This document shows, one piece after another, positions 34,322 to 42,690 of a stretch of 64,000 nucleotides of DNA. Positions within the stretch are counted from its first letter, which is position 1. Each line of letters opens with the position of its first letter. The DNA lies in contig NZ_JAGIPR010000001.1 in NCBI RefSeq assembly GCF_017877355.1, positions 186,001 to 250,000 of the forward strand, given 5' to 3'. The position numbers and the translations under genes were made by a program. Source of the DNA: Chryseobacterium jejuense (GTDB lineage Bacteria > Bacteroidota > Bacteroidia > Flavobacteriales > Weeksellaceae). The notes under the pieces were generated by a model. The model did no database searches, was not told where the DNA came from, and saw nothing but the letters and a program-made list of their open reading frames with translations.

Positions 34322-34966
34322 ATGTGGAAAAGAATTAAACAGTTTATTTTCATCGTTCTTGTTCTGAACGTGGTTTTTATCATTTGGGGAAGATTTTTTA
34401 ATCCACCCATTACCCTTACTCAGATAGGAGGTCTTTTTGAGTATGGGAAATTACACAGAGACTATATTTCCTATGATGAAATGGGGAATAATGTAAAAAA
34501 AGCAGTCATTGCCTCAGAAGACCAGAAATTCTTTGACCATAATGGCTTCGATTATACGGCCATCGAAAAAGCAATGAAGTATAACGAAAAAGGCAAAAAA
34601 ATAAGAGGTGGAAGTACCATTTCTCAGCAAACCGCAAAAAATGTCTTTCTTTGGCAGGGCAGAAGCTGGGTAAGAAAAGGGTTGGAAGCGGTCTATACTT
34701 TTATTATTGAAAAAACATGGAGCAAGGACATTATCCTTGAAAGATACCTGAATTCCATTGAGATGGGTCAGGGAGTATTTGGAGTAGAAGCAGCAGCACA
34801 ATATTATTTCGGTAAATCATCCAAGGACCTGAGTACATCAGATGCAGCCTGGATTGCTGCTGTACTGCCGAATCCAAAGAAATACGATCCCAAGAATCCA
34901 TCCCCTTATTTAAGAAAGAAACACAATTGGATCATGAGACAGATGAGGAATGTGAGTTTGAAATAG
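34322..34966 (+). CDS. mtgA: Monofunctional biosynthetic peptidoglycan transglycosylase
   Basis: A 214-residue family GT51 enzyme. The start is MWKRIKQFIFIVLVLNVVFI, a membrane anchor. The five conserved GT51 motifs are visible, including the catalytic Glu in AVIASEDQKFFDHNGFD, RGGSTISQQTAKN, KDIILERYLNSIEMG and GVEAAAQYYFGK. It polymerises glycan strands from lipid II on the outer face of the inner membrane. No transpeptidase domain is attached, and the length suits MtgA. The next gene starts 13 bases after it. Confidence 0.95.
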   Translation: MWKRIKQFIFIVLVLNVVFIIWGRFFNPPITLTQIGGLFEYGKLHRDYISYDEMGNNVKKAVIASEDQKFFDHNGFDYTAIEKAMKYNEKGKKIRGGSTISQQTAKNVFLWQGRSWVRKGLEAVYTFIIEKTWSKDIILERYLNSIEMGQGVFGVEAAAQYYFGKSSKDLSTSDAAWIAAVLPNPKKYDPKNPSPYLRKKHNWIMRQMRNVSLK

Positions 34967-34979
34967 TATCTTTGTACTA

Positions 34980-37010
34980 ATGAAATTCTTTAATTCCAGT
35001 ACAAATTTTGAGTCAGTTCTTAAAAAATACTTTTCTTTTAAGAACGAAACCCTTTCTTTGGAACCCTTTGCAGAGTTGTTAGAGAGTGTAAAAGGGGCAG
35101 ACTTTACAGATGTGCTTAACTTTCTCAGAAGCAACCCCAATTTTGCGGAAAACTTCAAGTATTATATCCATAATATTTTTAAAGGAAGACCATTCAACCT
35201 GTCACTGACTGAAGCTAATATTCTTTCTGAAAATGCCTTTTTTCCGGAACTTAAAAAAAGAATCCTGAATAAGGTGCTGCCACCTGTTGAAAATGAAAAA
35301 ACAGTGTGGTACATGATTGATAATGTAAGTCTAAGACCTAAAACAGACTTAAAATATCTTCACAACCTTCCGGAAAACGAGGTTAATGAATTCCTGGCAC
35401 TCATTGGAGCTGCAGATTTTATCATTAAGCCAAATGTAAAGAAGGAACTTATTTTCTCAATGAATATCCTTTCATGGAGGGTAACCGGAATGGCGATGGA
35501 AGTGGAAGTAGTAAGAATGGCGCCGCAATACAGGAATCTTTCCAATCCATTTTTGGCTCTTCAGAACGAATTGGAAGCATTGGCAGACGATCTTATTAAG
35601 GATCCTGAGCTACAATTACATTCTAAAGACAGCAGATATAAGCAGATCAAAATTTATTCCGAGCAGTGTCTGGAATTCGTTAATATAGCCTTTAAAAATT
35701 CAGCTAAATATGGAATTTCAGGGAAGATTAACCAATCATTGCTGAAGATCCGTCAACAGACCGAAAGAATTTATGAAATTGTACAGCTGCTGATTATTGA
35801 CAGTGAAGAAGATATTCTGATAAGATCAAAACAGTTGGTCTTTAATATTCTGAGCTATAAATCACACAAAAATAATATTGCTGATCTTATCAACGACAGT
35901 ACAAGGCTAATTTCTCACCTTATCACCAATCACACTGCAGAAGCGGGAACTCATTATATTACTTCCACCAGAAAGGAATATATGACCATGTTCTACAAAG
36001 CGAGTGGTGGTGGAATTATTGTAGGAGCACTCTGCGTCCTGAAAATGTTGTACGGATATATTCCCGGAAGTGACTTTTCACACGCGTTTCTATATTCCAT
36101 GAACTATGCGATGGGATTTGTAATGATCTATCTGATGGGATTTACATTGGCTACAAAACAGCCGGCGATGACTGCCGCTACGATGACCAAAGTATTGTCT
36201 GAAGAAGGAAACAGCAAAAGAAATAATACCGAATTTGCCCACCTTGTCTCCAAGCTTTTCCGAAGCCAGTTTATAGCCTTCGTAGGAAACGTTTTACTGG
36301 CATTTCCGATAGCGCTTGCCATTATTTATGGACTGGACGTATTTTTCTCACAAAATCTTGCTGTAGACAGATCAGATAAACTGCTAAAAGACCTTGACCC
36401 TTTCAAGTCCAAAGCAATTCTTCATGCCAGTATTGCTGGTTTCTATCTTTTCATCTCGGGAATTATCTCCGGAAATATCGGAAACAACTCCGTATTTTAT
36501 CAAATTCCGGAAAGAATTGCGAAAAACCTTTCCATCAGAAGCTTTTTCGGAAAGAAATTTGCCAAAGGGTTATCAAAATATTATGCTAAAAACTGGCCTG
36601 GAATTGTTTCTAATTTCTGGTTCGGAGTTTTCCTTGGAGCAACGGCACCTGTAGGGATGTTTTTCGGGCTTGATCTTGATATAAGACACATTACCTTTGC
36701 TGCCGGAAACTTTGCGTTAGGCCTTTATGGAAAAGATTTTTCCGTAGATTCCTATACATTCTGGATATCCTTTGTGACGGTTTTCTTAATTGGGTTCTTC
36801 AACTTCCTGGTAAGTTTCAGTTTATCCATGTTCCTGGCGTTTAGGTCAAGAAAGATGAATTTTGGACAGGTAAGTGAGATTTATAAAGAAATTTTCAGGT
36901 ATTTTATCAAACATCCTTTAAAATTCTTCCTGCCATTAAGTTCAGGATTGGATAAAAAAGCAGATGATTTGATGAGCAGTACAATTTCCAATAAATCTGA
37001 AGAGCATTAA
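34980..37010 (+). CDS. PF10136-family membrane protein (named 'site-specific recombinase')
   Basis: A 676-residue protein. The N-terminal ~330 residues are soluble and helical. The C-terminal half has about six to seven membrane helices, with MYGYIPGSDFSHA, the MGFTLATKQPAMTAATMTK stretch and NFWFGVFLGATAPVGMF. These are marks of the PF10136 family, historically called site-specific recombinase after a Neisseria gene. The sequence has no recombinase catalytic motif. A membrane function is far more likely. It is probably cotranscribed with mtgA, from which it is separated by 13 bases. Confidence 0.8.
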   Translation: MKFFNSSTNFESVLKKYFSFKNETLSLEPFAELLESVKGADFTDVLNFLRSNPNFAENFKYYIHNIFKGRPFNLSLTEANILSENAFFPELKKRILNKVLPPVENEKTVWYMIDNVSLRPKTDLKYLHNLPENEVNEFLALIGAADFIIKPNVKKELIFSMNILSWRVTGMAMEVEVVRMAPQYRNLSNPFLALQNELEALADDLIKDPELQLHSKDSRYKQIKIYSEQCLEFVNIAFKNSAKYGISGKINQSLLKIRQQTERIYEIVQLLIIDSEEDILIRSKQLVFNILSYKSHKNNIADLINDSTRLISHLITNHTAEAGTHYITSTRKEYMTMFYKASGGGIIVGALCVLKMLYGYIPGSDFSHAFLYSMNYAMGFVMIYLMGFTLATKQPAMTAATMTKVLSEEGNSKRNNTEFAHLVSKLFRSQFIAFVGNVLLAFPIALAIIYGLDVFFSQNLAVDRSDKLLKDLDPFKSKAILHASIAGFYLFISGIISGNIGNNSVFYQIPERIAKNLSIRSFFGKKFAKGLSKYYAKNWPGIVSNFWFGVFLGATAPVGMFFGLDLDIRHITFAAGNFALGLYGKDFSVDSYTFWISFVTVFLIGFFNFLVSFSLSMFLAFRSRKMNFGQVSEIYKEIFRYFIKHPLKFFLPLSSGLDKKADDLMSSTISNKSEEH

Positions 37011-37047
37011 GATAATTTCCAGGTAGATAATCTAAAGTTAACCAACT

Positions 37048-37665
37048 CTACTTTTTTAGGAGTTCAATACGTTTTTCTAATTCAGGAAAAGGAGCATAGC
37101 CCTGTTCAATGATGGTGAACTTTCCATTTTTCTCAACCAGCATCGTTGGAAAAGACCGGGCGTATTGCACAGCTTCATTAAAGTTTTGCAGAGTAGCCTG
37201 CTTTATTTCTTCAGAATGAAAAGTCTCTGAGAATTGTTGTGGATTAATCCCTATACTTTCACAAATTTCAAGGTAAGTAGCATCCAGATTGAGATCTTTT
37301 CCCCAATAGTATCTTGCTTTCTGAACGGCAACCATGAAAGGAACAGTTTGTTCAGGAGCCATTTTTTTCACTGAAACGATAGCTCTGGATGGAATTTCAC
37401 TGTCTAATATGATTTCCTGTTTCAACAATTCGAAATAACCTTCACCGAATCTTATTCCTGTACGTTCTGCTACTGCAATATCGTGTTGAAGAAAGAAATT
37501 AACCATCTGCGGTGATTGTTTTCTAACATTGGAGCCAGTCCACATCCCGCCGGGGAAAATTTCAAAATCTAAATCTTTTTTGTATTGATTGTATAGTTTT
37601 AAAGTGTGATCAGAATTCTCATAGCACCATCCGCAAAGAGGATCCATGATATATATAATTTTCAT
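37048..37665 (-). CDS. DsbA-family protein
   Basis: A 205-residue thioredoxin-fold protein with an insertion of helices. The active site CGWC (residues 10-13) lies in MDPLCGWCYEN, and a cis-proline loop RSFPTMLVEKNGK is near residue 170. There is no signal peptide, so it acts in the cytoplasm, probably like FrnE/2-hydroxychromene isomerase-type oxidoreductases. The gene is convergent with the PF10136 gene and appears monocistronic. Confidence 0.85.
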   Translation of the reverse strand: MKIIYIMDPLCGWCYENSDHTLKLYNQYKKDLDFEIFPGGMWTGSNVRKQSPQMVNFFLQHDIAVAERTGIRFGEGYFELLKQEIILDSEIPSRAIVSVKKMAPEQTVPFMVAVQKARYYWGKDLNLDATYLEICESIGINPQQFSETFHSEEIKQATLQNFNEAVQYARSFPTMLVEKNGKFTIIEQGYAPFPELEKRIELLKK

Positions 37666-37830
37666 TTTGTTATTTTTTAGAAGTATTTTGAGCTTAATAT
37701 AACCGGGCTCAAAACATTTATGGTTAATCTAAATTGGTGATAAAATTGTTTGTCAATACTCTATTCATGTATACTATTACCACGCAATGTTTACAATTTT
37801 TTTTAGGATACTCATGTTTTATTAGATCAC

Positions 37831-37890
37831 AAAGGTGTTTTACTCAGCAATAAAGCGGCAAATGTCTTAGCTCAATAAAATGCCTTTTCG
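37831..37890. repeat. Interspersed repeat (TACTCAGCAATAAAGCGGC), copy 1
   Basis: This ~58-base sequence containing ACTCAGCAATAAAGCGGCAA and ending AAATGCCTTTT matches the one at 50050-50105 at most positions. The ends (AAAGGTGTTTT and AAAATGCCTTT) are inverted. Its surroundings hold no gene from 37666 to 37991. Confidence 0.65.
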
Positions 37891-37991
37891 AACGTTTTTT
37901 TTCAAATTTGATTAAAAACATCTTGTGATCCCAGCTTTAAAAGAATCAGGAAATTTTCTTAACGTGAACTCAGGTTATTGTTAGTAGTGCC

Positions 37992-38453
37992 TTATTTCAT
38001 CGCGTCCACTACCGTTTTGCTGTCTGCGAATTGTTCAAATTGTATGATTTTACCATCTTTCAGGTGCCAGATATGGGCAACGCGTGCAGAGAATGGTTTC
38101 ATAGTTATTTTATAGGTTCCTGTATAAGTTCCAAAAGCAACTACTTTATCACCATCAGCAACATAATTTTCCGGCGTGAATTTATAATCAATCCATTCGC
38201 TTCCCAAACGGCTGAAAACATTTTTGGTAATTTCTTCCAATCCTACATAGGTTCCTGCATAAGGAAACCCTTTGGCTTCTGTCCATTGAACATCATCCGC
38301 AATATGCTGTGCTAATGCTTTTCCGTTTTCCTCGGATGTTTTTCCTTCGTATGTACTTTTTACAATTTCTAAATTGGTCATTGTCTCGTTGTTGTTTATT
38401 GAACAGCCTGATAGCAGAAATAAAGCCATCAGACTGTACATGATTGATTTCAT
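37992..38453 (-). CDS. SnoaL/NTF2-like lipoprotein
   Basis: A 153-residue protein with a lipobox LLSGC (Cys17). The mature part is a cone-shaped NTF2/SnoaL fold: IVKSTYEGKTSEENGKALAQ as the opening helix, VQWTEAKGFPYAGTY, then WIDYKFTPENYVADGDKVVA and HIWHLKDGKIIQFEQFADS. The fold serves as enzyme or ligand-binding scaffold, and no function can be given. It follows the MBL gene by 10 bases in one operon. Confidence 0.8.
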   Translation of the reverse strand: MKSIMYSLMALFLLSGCSINNNETMTNLEIVKSTYEGKTSEENGKALAQHIADDVQWTEAKGFPYAGTYVGLEEITKNVFSRLGSEWIDYKFTPENYVADGDKVVAFGTYTGTYKITMKPFSARVAHIWHLKDGKIIQFEQFADSKTVVDAMK

Positions 38454-38463
38454 AGGGTTAAGA

Positions 38464-39351
38464 TTACCACTTCATTTCTCCGGTATTCACCTTAGCTCCA
38501 AGCTGAAGGGCCGTTTCAAAAGTCAAATTAGGATATTGAGTTTTAATAGCCTTTACCAAAGCTTCAGATGTTGTATTCGTTTTCAAAGCTTCTTCGTAGA
38601 ACTGAATATATTCTTTATTATGTTGTATAGAAGCTAAATCTGTAGCATCAGTTGATTTTCCATGAGCAGGAATAACGATTGATGGGTGTAGTGATGCAAT
38701 TTTATCCAATACTTTAATCCATTGAGAACGGGCTTCAGTTGTTTGTGCATCAGCCATCCAAAGATTGAATGTATTTCCGAATACGTTGACACCACCTACT
38801 ACTGCTTTTGCGGAAGGAATATAAACAAACGTTCTTGCCGGGAACTCCTCTAAACCTATAACTTCCAATTTTTCACCTTCCAATTCAATGCTGTTTCCTT
38901 TCAATACTTGCGGTAATACAACATTGCTGGTTACTGCAGATCCTAACTGACCACCCCAGACATCAAGTTTCTTCTGTGCTGTGCTGGCAATTTCTTCCAC
39001 CACTTTAGGGGTTGCATAAGCGGTAACTCCCGGGAAATGTTTTTTGAAAACTTCCAATCCGAAATAAAAATCAGGATCATTATGGGAAACATAGATAGCC
39101 TTTAAATTCTTCCCGGAATCTTTAATTTTCTGAGCTACTGTTTCTGCATTTGCTAAAGTAAACTGTGCGTCTACCAAAACGGCATCTGTTTGTCCGGAAA
39201 CAATTACAGAAGCTACTCCGAAACTGTCTTCTGAAGCATTGTAAACATCTAATGTAAATTTTCCTGCTTCTAATGTTTTGAAATTTTGTGCTTGTGACAT
39301 ATTAAATAATGTTATGAATGTTAATACTGTTGTTTTTAATAATGATTTCAT
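38464..39351 (-). CDS. Secreted MBL-fold hydrolase with a non-canonical metal motif
   Basis: Starting at MKSLLKTTVLTFITLFNMSQ (Sec signal ending SQAQ), this 295-residue protein has the metallo-beta-lactamase fold: DAVLVDAQFTLANAE, the YVSHNDPDFYFG loop, GGVNVFGNTFNLW and IPAHGKSTD. The usual HxHxDH becomes H-N-D-P-D-F: the second and third metal His are replaced by Asp and Phe. It may bind metal differently or be an altered hydrolase. It heads the MBL/SnoaL operon downstream of an FNR-like operator. Confidence 0.82.
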   Translation of the reverse strand: MKSLLKTTVLTFITLFNMSQAQNFKTLEAGKFTLDVYNASEDSFGVASVIVSGQTDAVLVDAQFTLANAETVAQKIKDSGKNLKAIYVSHNDPDFYFGLEVFKKHFPGVTAYATPKVVEEIASTAQKKLDVWGGQLGSAVTSNVVLPQVLKGNSIELEGEKLEVIGLEEFPARTFVYIPSAKAVVGGVNVFGNTFNLWMADAQTTEARSQWIKVLDKIASLHPSIVIPAHGKSTDATDLASIQHNKEYIQFYEEALKTNTTSEALVKAIKTQYPNLTFETALQLGAKVNTGEMKW

Positions 39352-39372
39352 CTTTCTATTAATTGTATGGTA

Positions 39373-39417
39373 CAAAATTACGGCTGTTGATTCTGATTCA
39401 CATTGAACAAGTTCAAT
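39373..39417 (-). promoter_or_regulatory. Promoter with Fnr-like operator for the MBL operon
   Basis: ATTGAAC-AA-GTTCAAT (39402-39417) is a perfect palindrome with TTGA-N6-TCAA spacing. It lies 21 bases upstream of a perfect -7 element, TAATTTTG (39373-39380 on the minus strand). The centre would be near -41, the class II activator position. The Crp/Fnr gene at 39546 is adjacent. Confidence 0.7.
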
Positions 39418-39545
39418 AAATGAAAATGAAGTGATTTGAGTTTTTGGGGTAGAGGAAGAGGTTGGGTAACTTAAAGAAATAGGTTGGAAGTCCCTAAGAT
39501 AATTGCGGTCAAGCTGTTTTTAAAAAAGATAAAATAGAGATGTTA

Positions 39546-40127
39546 TTATTTTCCTTTGGTTGTTTTTCTCCTGATTTTACTTAAGAATTCATGACTGATT
39601 CCAAGATAGGCTGCTACCTGCAAATTCGTAAGCCTTTGATTAAGGGATGGGTATTTTTCAATGAAATCCAGATAACGCTGGTCGGCAGTTTTGCTGAGAT
39701 TATCAATCATTCTGCGCTGTAAAGCACTGTGTGTTTTTTGAGTCATAATCCGGAAAAGATTCTCTACAAAAGGGAAATTTTCATAAGCAAAATCCTTGTC
39801 CTTTTTTGAAATGATAAGCACCTCACTGTCTTCAATCGCTTCTATAAAAAGCTGTGAAGGACTTTGATTGGCAAAACTGTCAATATCTGTAAGCCACCAG
39901 TCTTCCATTCCAAAATATAGGATCTGTTCTGTGCCTTTGGCGTCAATATGATATACCTTGAAAAGCCCTTTGGTAACAAAAGCTTCAAATTTACATACTT
40001 CACCCTCTCTTAATAAAAATTCCTTTTTTTTGATGGTTTTTGACATAAATAAATTACAGAACTCCGTAATATCCGTTTGAGAACTTGAAATATGACGCGA
40101 AATATTGAGATGCAGGGCTTCGATCAT
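39546..40127 (-). CDS. Crp/Fnr-family transcriptional regulator
   Basis: A 193-residue regulator. The N-terminal barrel includes FLLREGEVCKFEAFVTKGLF and ILYFGMEDWWLTD. The C-terminal helix-turn-helix is LQVAAYLGISHEFLSKIRR. There are no Fnr-type iron-sulfur cysteines. It is a clear paralogue of the regulator at 30651. It lies 194 bases upstream of the MBL/SnoaL operon on the same strand, with an inverted-repeat operator in between, so it likely activates that operon. Confidence 0.9.
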   Translation of the reverse strand: MIEALHLNISRHISSSQTDITEFCNLFMSKTIKKKEFLLREGEVCKFEAFVTKGLFKVYHIDAKGTEQILYFGMEDWWLTDIDSFANQSPSQLFIEAIEDSEVLIISKKDKDFAYENFPFVENLFRIMTQKTHSALQRRMIDNLSKTADQRYLDFIEKYPSLNQRLTNLQVAAYLGISHEFLSKIRRKTTKGK

Positions 40128-40270
40128 TAGGAATGTGTTTGGTGAACAGTAGAATATAAAATATGATTATTAAAGGTATCAAAATTTTGGAATACACCAT
40201 TGAATTTTTTACTTTGATTTGATAAACAATCCGATGAAATCAATATTTGTGCATTACAATATATGAGCTT

Positions 40271-40747
40271 CTAATTTTTATAAGTTCCGGAAGCGAATCC
40301 CCAATAGTCTTTTTCATCAACTCCGGTTTCTATATCAATTGGACTGTAATTTTTTAAAGCTCCAACAATTTTTATACTGTCATTTTTAAATAGAATGCCT
40401 TGAATTTCAGTACCGGAAATTTTATTTAAACTATCCTTTTTAGTATTGCCTAATATGAGTATTATTTTTTGAATATTAAATTGAGGATAGGCATACGATA
40501 CTACTTTTCCATTGTGTCTTAAAAAATAGCAGGGAGATTTAATTTTTATATTTCCTGAAAATTTATAGGTATCTGGAGTGATTTTCAGTTTACTGACGCC
40601 ACTATTATCTATTAATTCAAGTAAAACCCCATTAATTCTTGCAGTATCAGTTGTTACTGTTTTGTCAGTTGCTTTTGGAGCTCTCTTGTTGTCTTTGCAG
40701 GCTTGTAAACAACATATAATGATAGAAATATAAATTACTGTTCTCAT
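40271..40747 (-). CDS. Lipoprotein, candidate Tae4 immunity protein
   Basis: From MRTVIYISIIICCLQAC (lipobox LQAC, Cys17) the protein has 158 residues. The mature part is beta-rich, with KFSGNIKIKSPCYF and GTEIQGILFKNDSIKI, and I recognise no family. It starts 11 bases after the Tae4-like effector gene. A periplasmic lipoprotein paired with a cell-wall amidase fits an immunity protein that protects against sister-cell attack. This is inference from position and localisation; it is not visibly a Tai4 homologue. Confidence 0.55.
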   Translation of the reverse strand: MRTVIYISIIICCLQACKDNKRAPKATDKTVTTDTARINGVLLELIDNSGVSKLKITPDTYKFSGNIKIKSPCYFLRHNGKVVSYAYPQFNIQKIILILGNTKKDSLNKISGTEIQGILFKNDSIKIVGALKNYSPIDIETGVDEKDYWGFASGTYKN

Positions 40748-40758
40748 ATCAAAAGAAT

Positions 40759-41190
40759 TTAAATTAATGGCCAGAACCATATTTCAATACCCAAAGATAA
40801 GTAATCAACTGAGCCTGCTCTCAAAGAATTTTTATCCCATAAATCAATATGATCTGTAGCTCCCCACCCATCCTTTATGAAAATTAATCCTTTATGCCTG
40901 AAGCTTTTACTACTCATTGTAGGATGTTTCTTTCTCTGAAGTTTCAATGTATTTCCAAAAACTTCAGGATGTTTATCTACCCAATTAGCTAATTCTTGAG
41001 CTCTCAAGATATGTCTAAACTTATCTTCATATTTTTCCCAACATTTTGCCCCGGAAAAAGAGGCTAGGTCCACTCCTGATTTATTAAAGGCTTCACTCAT
41101 ACGTATTGCACATTGATTGGGGAATTCTACAACATTGCATGGTTTGAGTGTTCCGGGATGATTTTTCCATAAAATATCAAATCTTATCAT
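40759..41190 (-). CDS. Tae4-family type VI secretion amidase effector
   Basis: A 143-residue protein with the Tae4 layout: FDILWKNHPG at the start, the catalytic Cys27 in FPNQCAIRMSEAF, CWEKYEDKFRHILRAQELA, and the catalytic His114 with Asp116 in ATDHIDLWDK. Tae4 enzymes cleave the D-Glu/mDAP bond of peptidoglycan peptides in rival cells. There is no signal peptide, as expected for a T6SS cargo. The ATG is chosen over a TTG seven codons upstream. The downstream lipoprotein is the candidate immunity gene. No T6SS structural gene is in the window. Confidence 0.8.
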   Translation of the reverse strand: MIRFDILWKNHPGTLKPCNVVEFPNQCAIRMSEAFNKSGVDLASFSGAKCWEKYEDKFRHILRAQELANWVDKHPEVFGNTLKLQRKKHPTMSSKSFRHKGLIFIKDGWGATDHIDLWDKNSLRAGSVDYLSLGIEIWFWPLI

Positions 41191-41303
41191 GTCGAAATAA
41201 TTTCTATCCAAATTAATAAAAAAATATTAATTCAAACTAAAGGGAAATATTGTTTCTTGAAAAGATTTAAATTTCTGTTGAATTGTAATATTGCTATCCT
41301 ATT

Positions 41304-41600
41304 TTAAAGAATTTGCAGATCATCAAACTTATCTTCGCCAAACTTGTCCTGGAACTTTTTCAGATAAAAAGTTTTACGCATTTTAAAATCATTTTTAAGT
41401 AAGGGAGAATCTATTTTAAGGATAATACATTTATTTTCAATATTCACACTTCTGATTTCATTGAAAAGGCTCTGGTCAAGATAATCTTCAAGAAAATCTT
41501 TAATATCAAAAGCCACAAGCTTGTCTTCAAAGCCATAGATTCTTGCAAATGATTTCACAAGTTCCGAGGATTGGTATTCGCGTTTTTTCTTCTTCTTCAT
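41304..41600 (-). CDS. DUF721-family protein
   Basis: A 98-residue basic protein (MKKKKKREYQSSELVKSFAR) with the DUF721/DciA-like pattern KDFLEDYLDQSLFNEIRSVN and LKIDSPLLKNDFKMRK. DUF721 proteins often accompany recF and dnaA, and the related DciA loads the replicative helicase. It follows recF by 7 bases and is cotranscribed with it. Family membership is good. A helicase-loading role here is inference. Confidence 0.8.
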   Translation of the reverse strand: MKKKKKREYQSSELVKSFARIYGFEDKLVAFDIKDFLEDYLDQSLFNEIRSVNIENKCIILKIDSPLLKNDFKMRKTFYLKKFQDKFGEDKFDDLQIL

Positions 41601-41607
41601 AGTCGTG

Positions 41608-42687
41608 TTATATATCAAAAATGACACTTTCTTCATTAATCTTCTTTACAACACTTTCTGTACGTTCTCTGTGAGTATCCGTAATGAAAATTTGCCCAAA
41701 ACTTTCTTTGTTCACTAGTTCAATTAATTGAGCCACTCTCGTATCATCAAGCTTATCAAAAATATCATCCAACAATAGAATAGGAGTTTTTTTGGTGAGT
41801 TCTTTAACCAGGTTCATCTGAGCAAGCTTTAAAGAGATCAGGAAAGATTTCTGCTGTCCTTGGGAACCTATTTTCTTGATGAGAATATGATCCATTTCAA
41901 AAAGAAGATCATCTTTATGAATTCCTTTGGATGTATACGTCAGCATACGGTCTTTTTCAAGGCTTTCCTTTAAAAGTTCCTCAAAAGTATGTTCCAATAG
42001 GTGAGATTCATAGATGACAGAAACCGTTTCCTTTCCACCCGAAATAATCTGATAGAAGTTTTGAACAATAGGATTTAATTGCTCTACAAATACCTTTCTT
42101 TTATTAAATATCTTGGTTCCGAATCTTGTAATCGGATCATCGTAAATTTCCAGCGATTCTTTATCCCAGGTTCTGTTTTTAGCAAAGTATTTCAGTAAAG
42201 CATTTCTCTGCTGAATGGTTTTCTGATATTGGATCAGATCAAAAAGATATTCAGAATCCGTTTGAGAGATCATAGCATCCAGAAACTTTCTTCGGCTTTC
42301 CCCGGAATCGGAAATAAGGTTTGAATCGTAAGGCGAAATCATTACACTTGGGAGATATCCGATATGATCTGCAAGCCTGTCGTAGCTTTTATCATTTTTT
42401 TTAATCACCTTCTTGGCTTCTTTAGGCTGGGTGATTCTGATATTGTCTTCACCGTCTTCATTCTGGATCTCTGCATCAATGGTGAAGAAATCTTCTTCTT
42501 TTTTTATGTTGTTCAGATCTGTATTCCCTAAAAAGCTTTTTCCAACTGATAAATAATGCAGTGCATCCAGGATATTGGTTTTGCCTACACCATTATTACC
42601 CACAAAACAGTTGATTTGCGGTGAAAATTCAAACTTTTTCTCAGAATGGTTTTTGAAATTATATAGGGAAAGCTTCTTGATAATCAT
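41608..42687 (-). CDS. recF: DNA replication/repair protein RecF
   Basis: A 359-residue SMC-like ATPase with the RecF features: the start IKKLSLYNFKNHSEKKFEF, Walker A GNNGVGKTN (residues 30-38), the ABC signature region GSQGQQKSFLISLKLAQM, and Walker B PILLLDDIFDKLD. It binds single-strand/double-strand DNA junctions and helps load RecA at gaps. It is the middle gene of a UbiA-like/recF/DUF721 operon. It starts 3 bases after the UbiA-like gene ends, so translation may be coupled. Confidence 0.95.
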   Translation of the reverse strand: MIIKKLSLYNFKNHSEKKFEFSPQINCFVGNNGVGKTNILDALHYLSVGKSFLGNTDLNNIKKEEDFFTIDAEIQNEDGEDNIRITQPKEAKKVIKKNDKSYDRLADHIGYLPSVMISPYDSNLISDSGESRRKFLDAMISQTDSEYLFDLIQYQKTIQQRNALLKYFAKNRTWDKESLEIYDDPITRFGTKIFNKRKVFVEQLNPIVQNFYQIISGGKETVSVIYESHLLEHTFEELLKESLEKDRMLTYTSKGIHKDDLLFEMDHILIKKIGSQGQQKSFLISLKLAQMNLVKELTKKTPILLLDDIFDKLDDTRVAQLIELVNKESFGQIFITDTHRERTESVVKKINEESVIFDI

Positions 42688-42690
42688 TCG

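Noticed and set aside
34980..37010. DNA recombinase linked to the tRNA-Arg element
   Set aside because: The family name is historical. The protein is membrane-bound with no recombinase catalytic motif, and it sits with mtgA in a core-like region.
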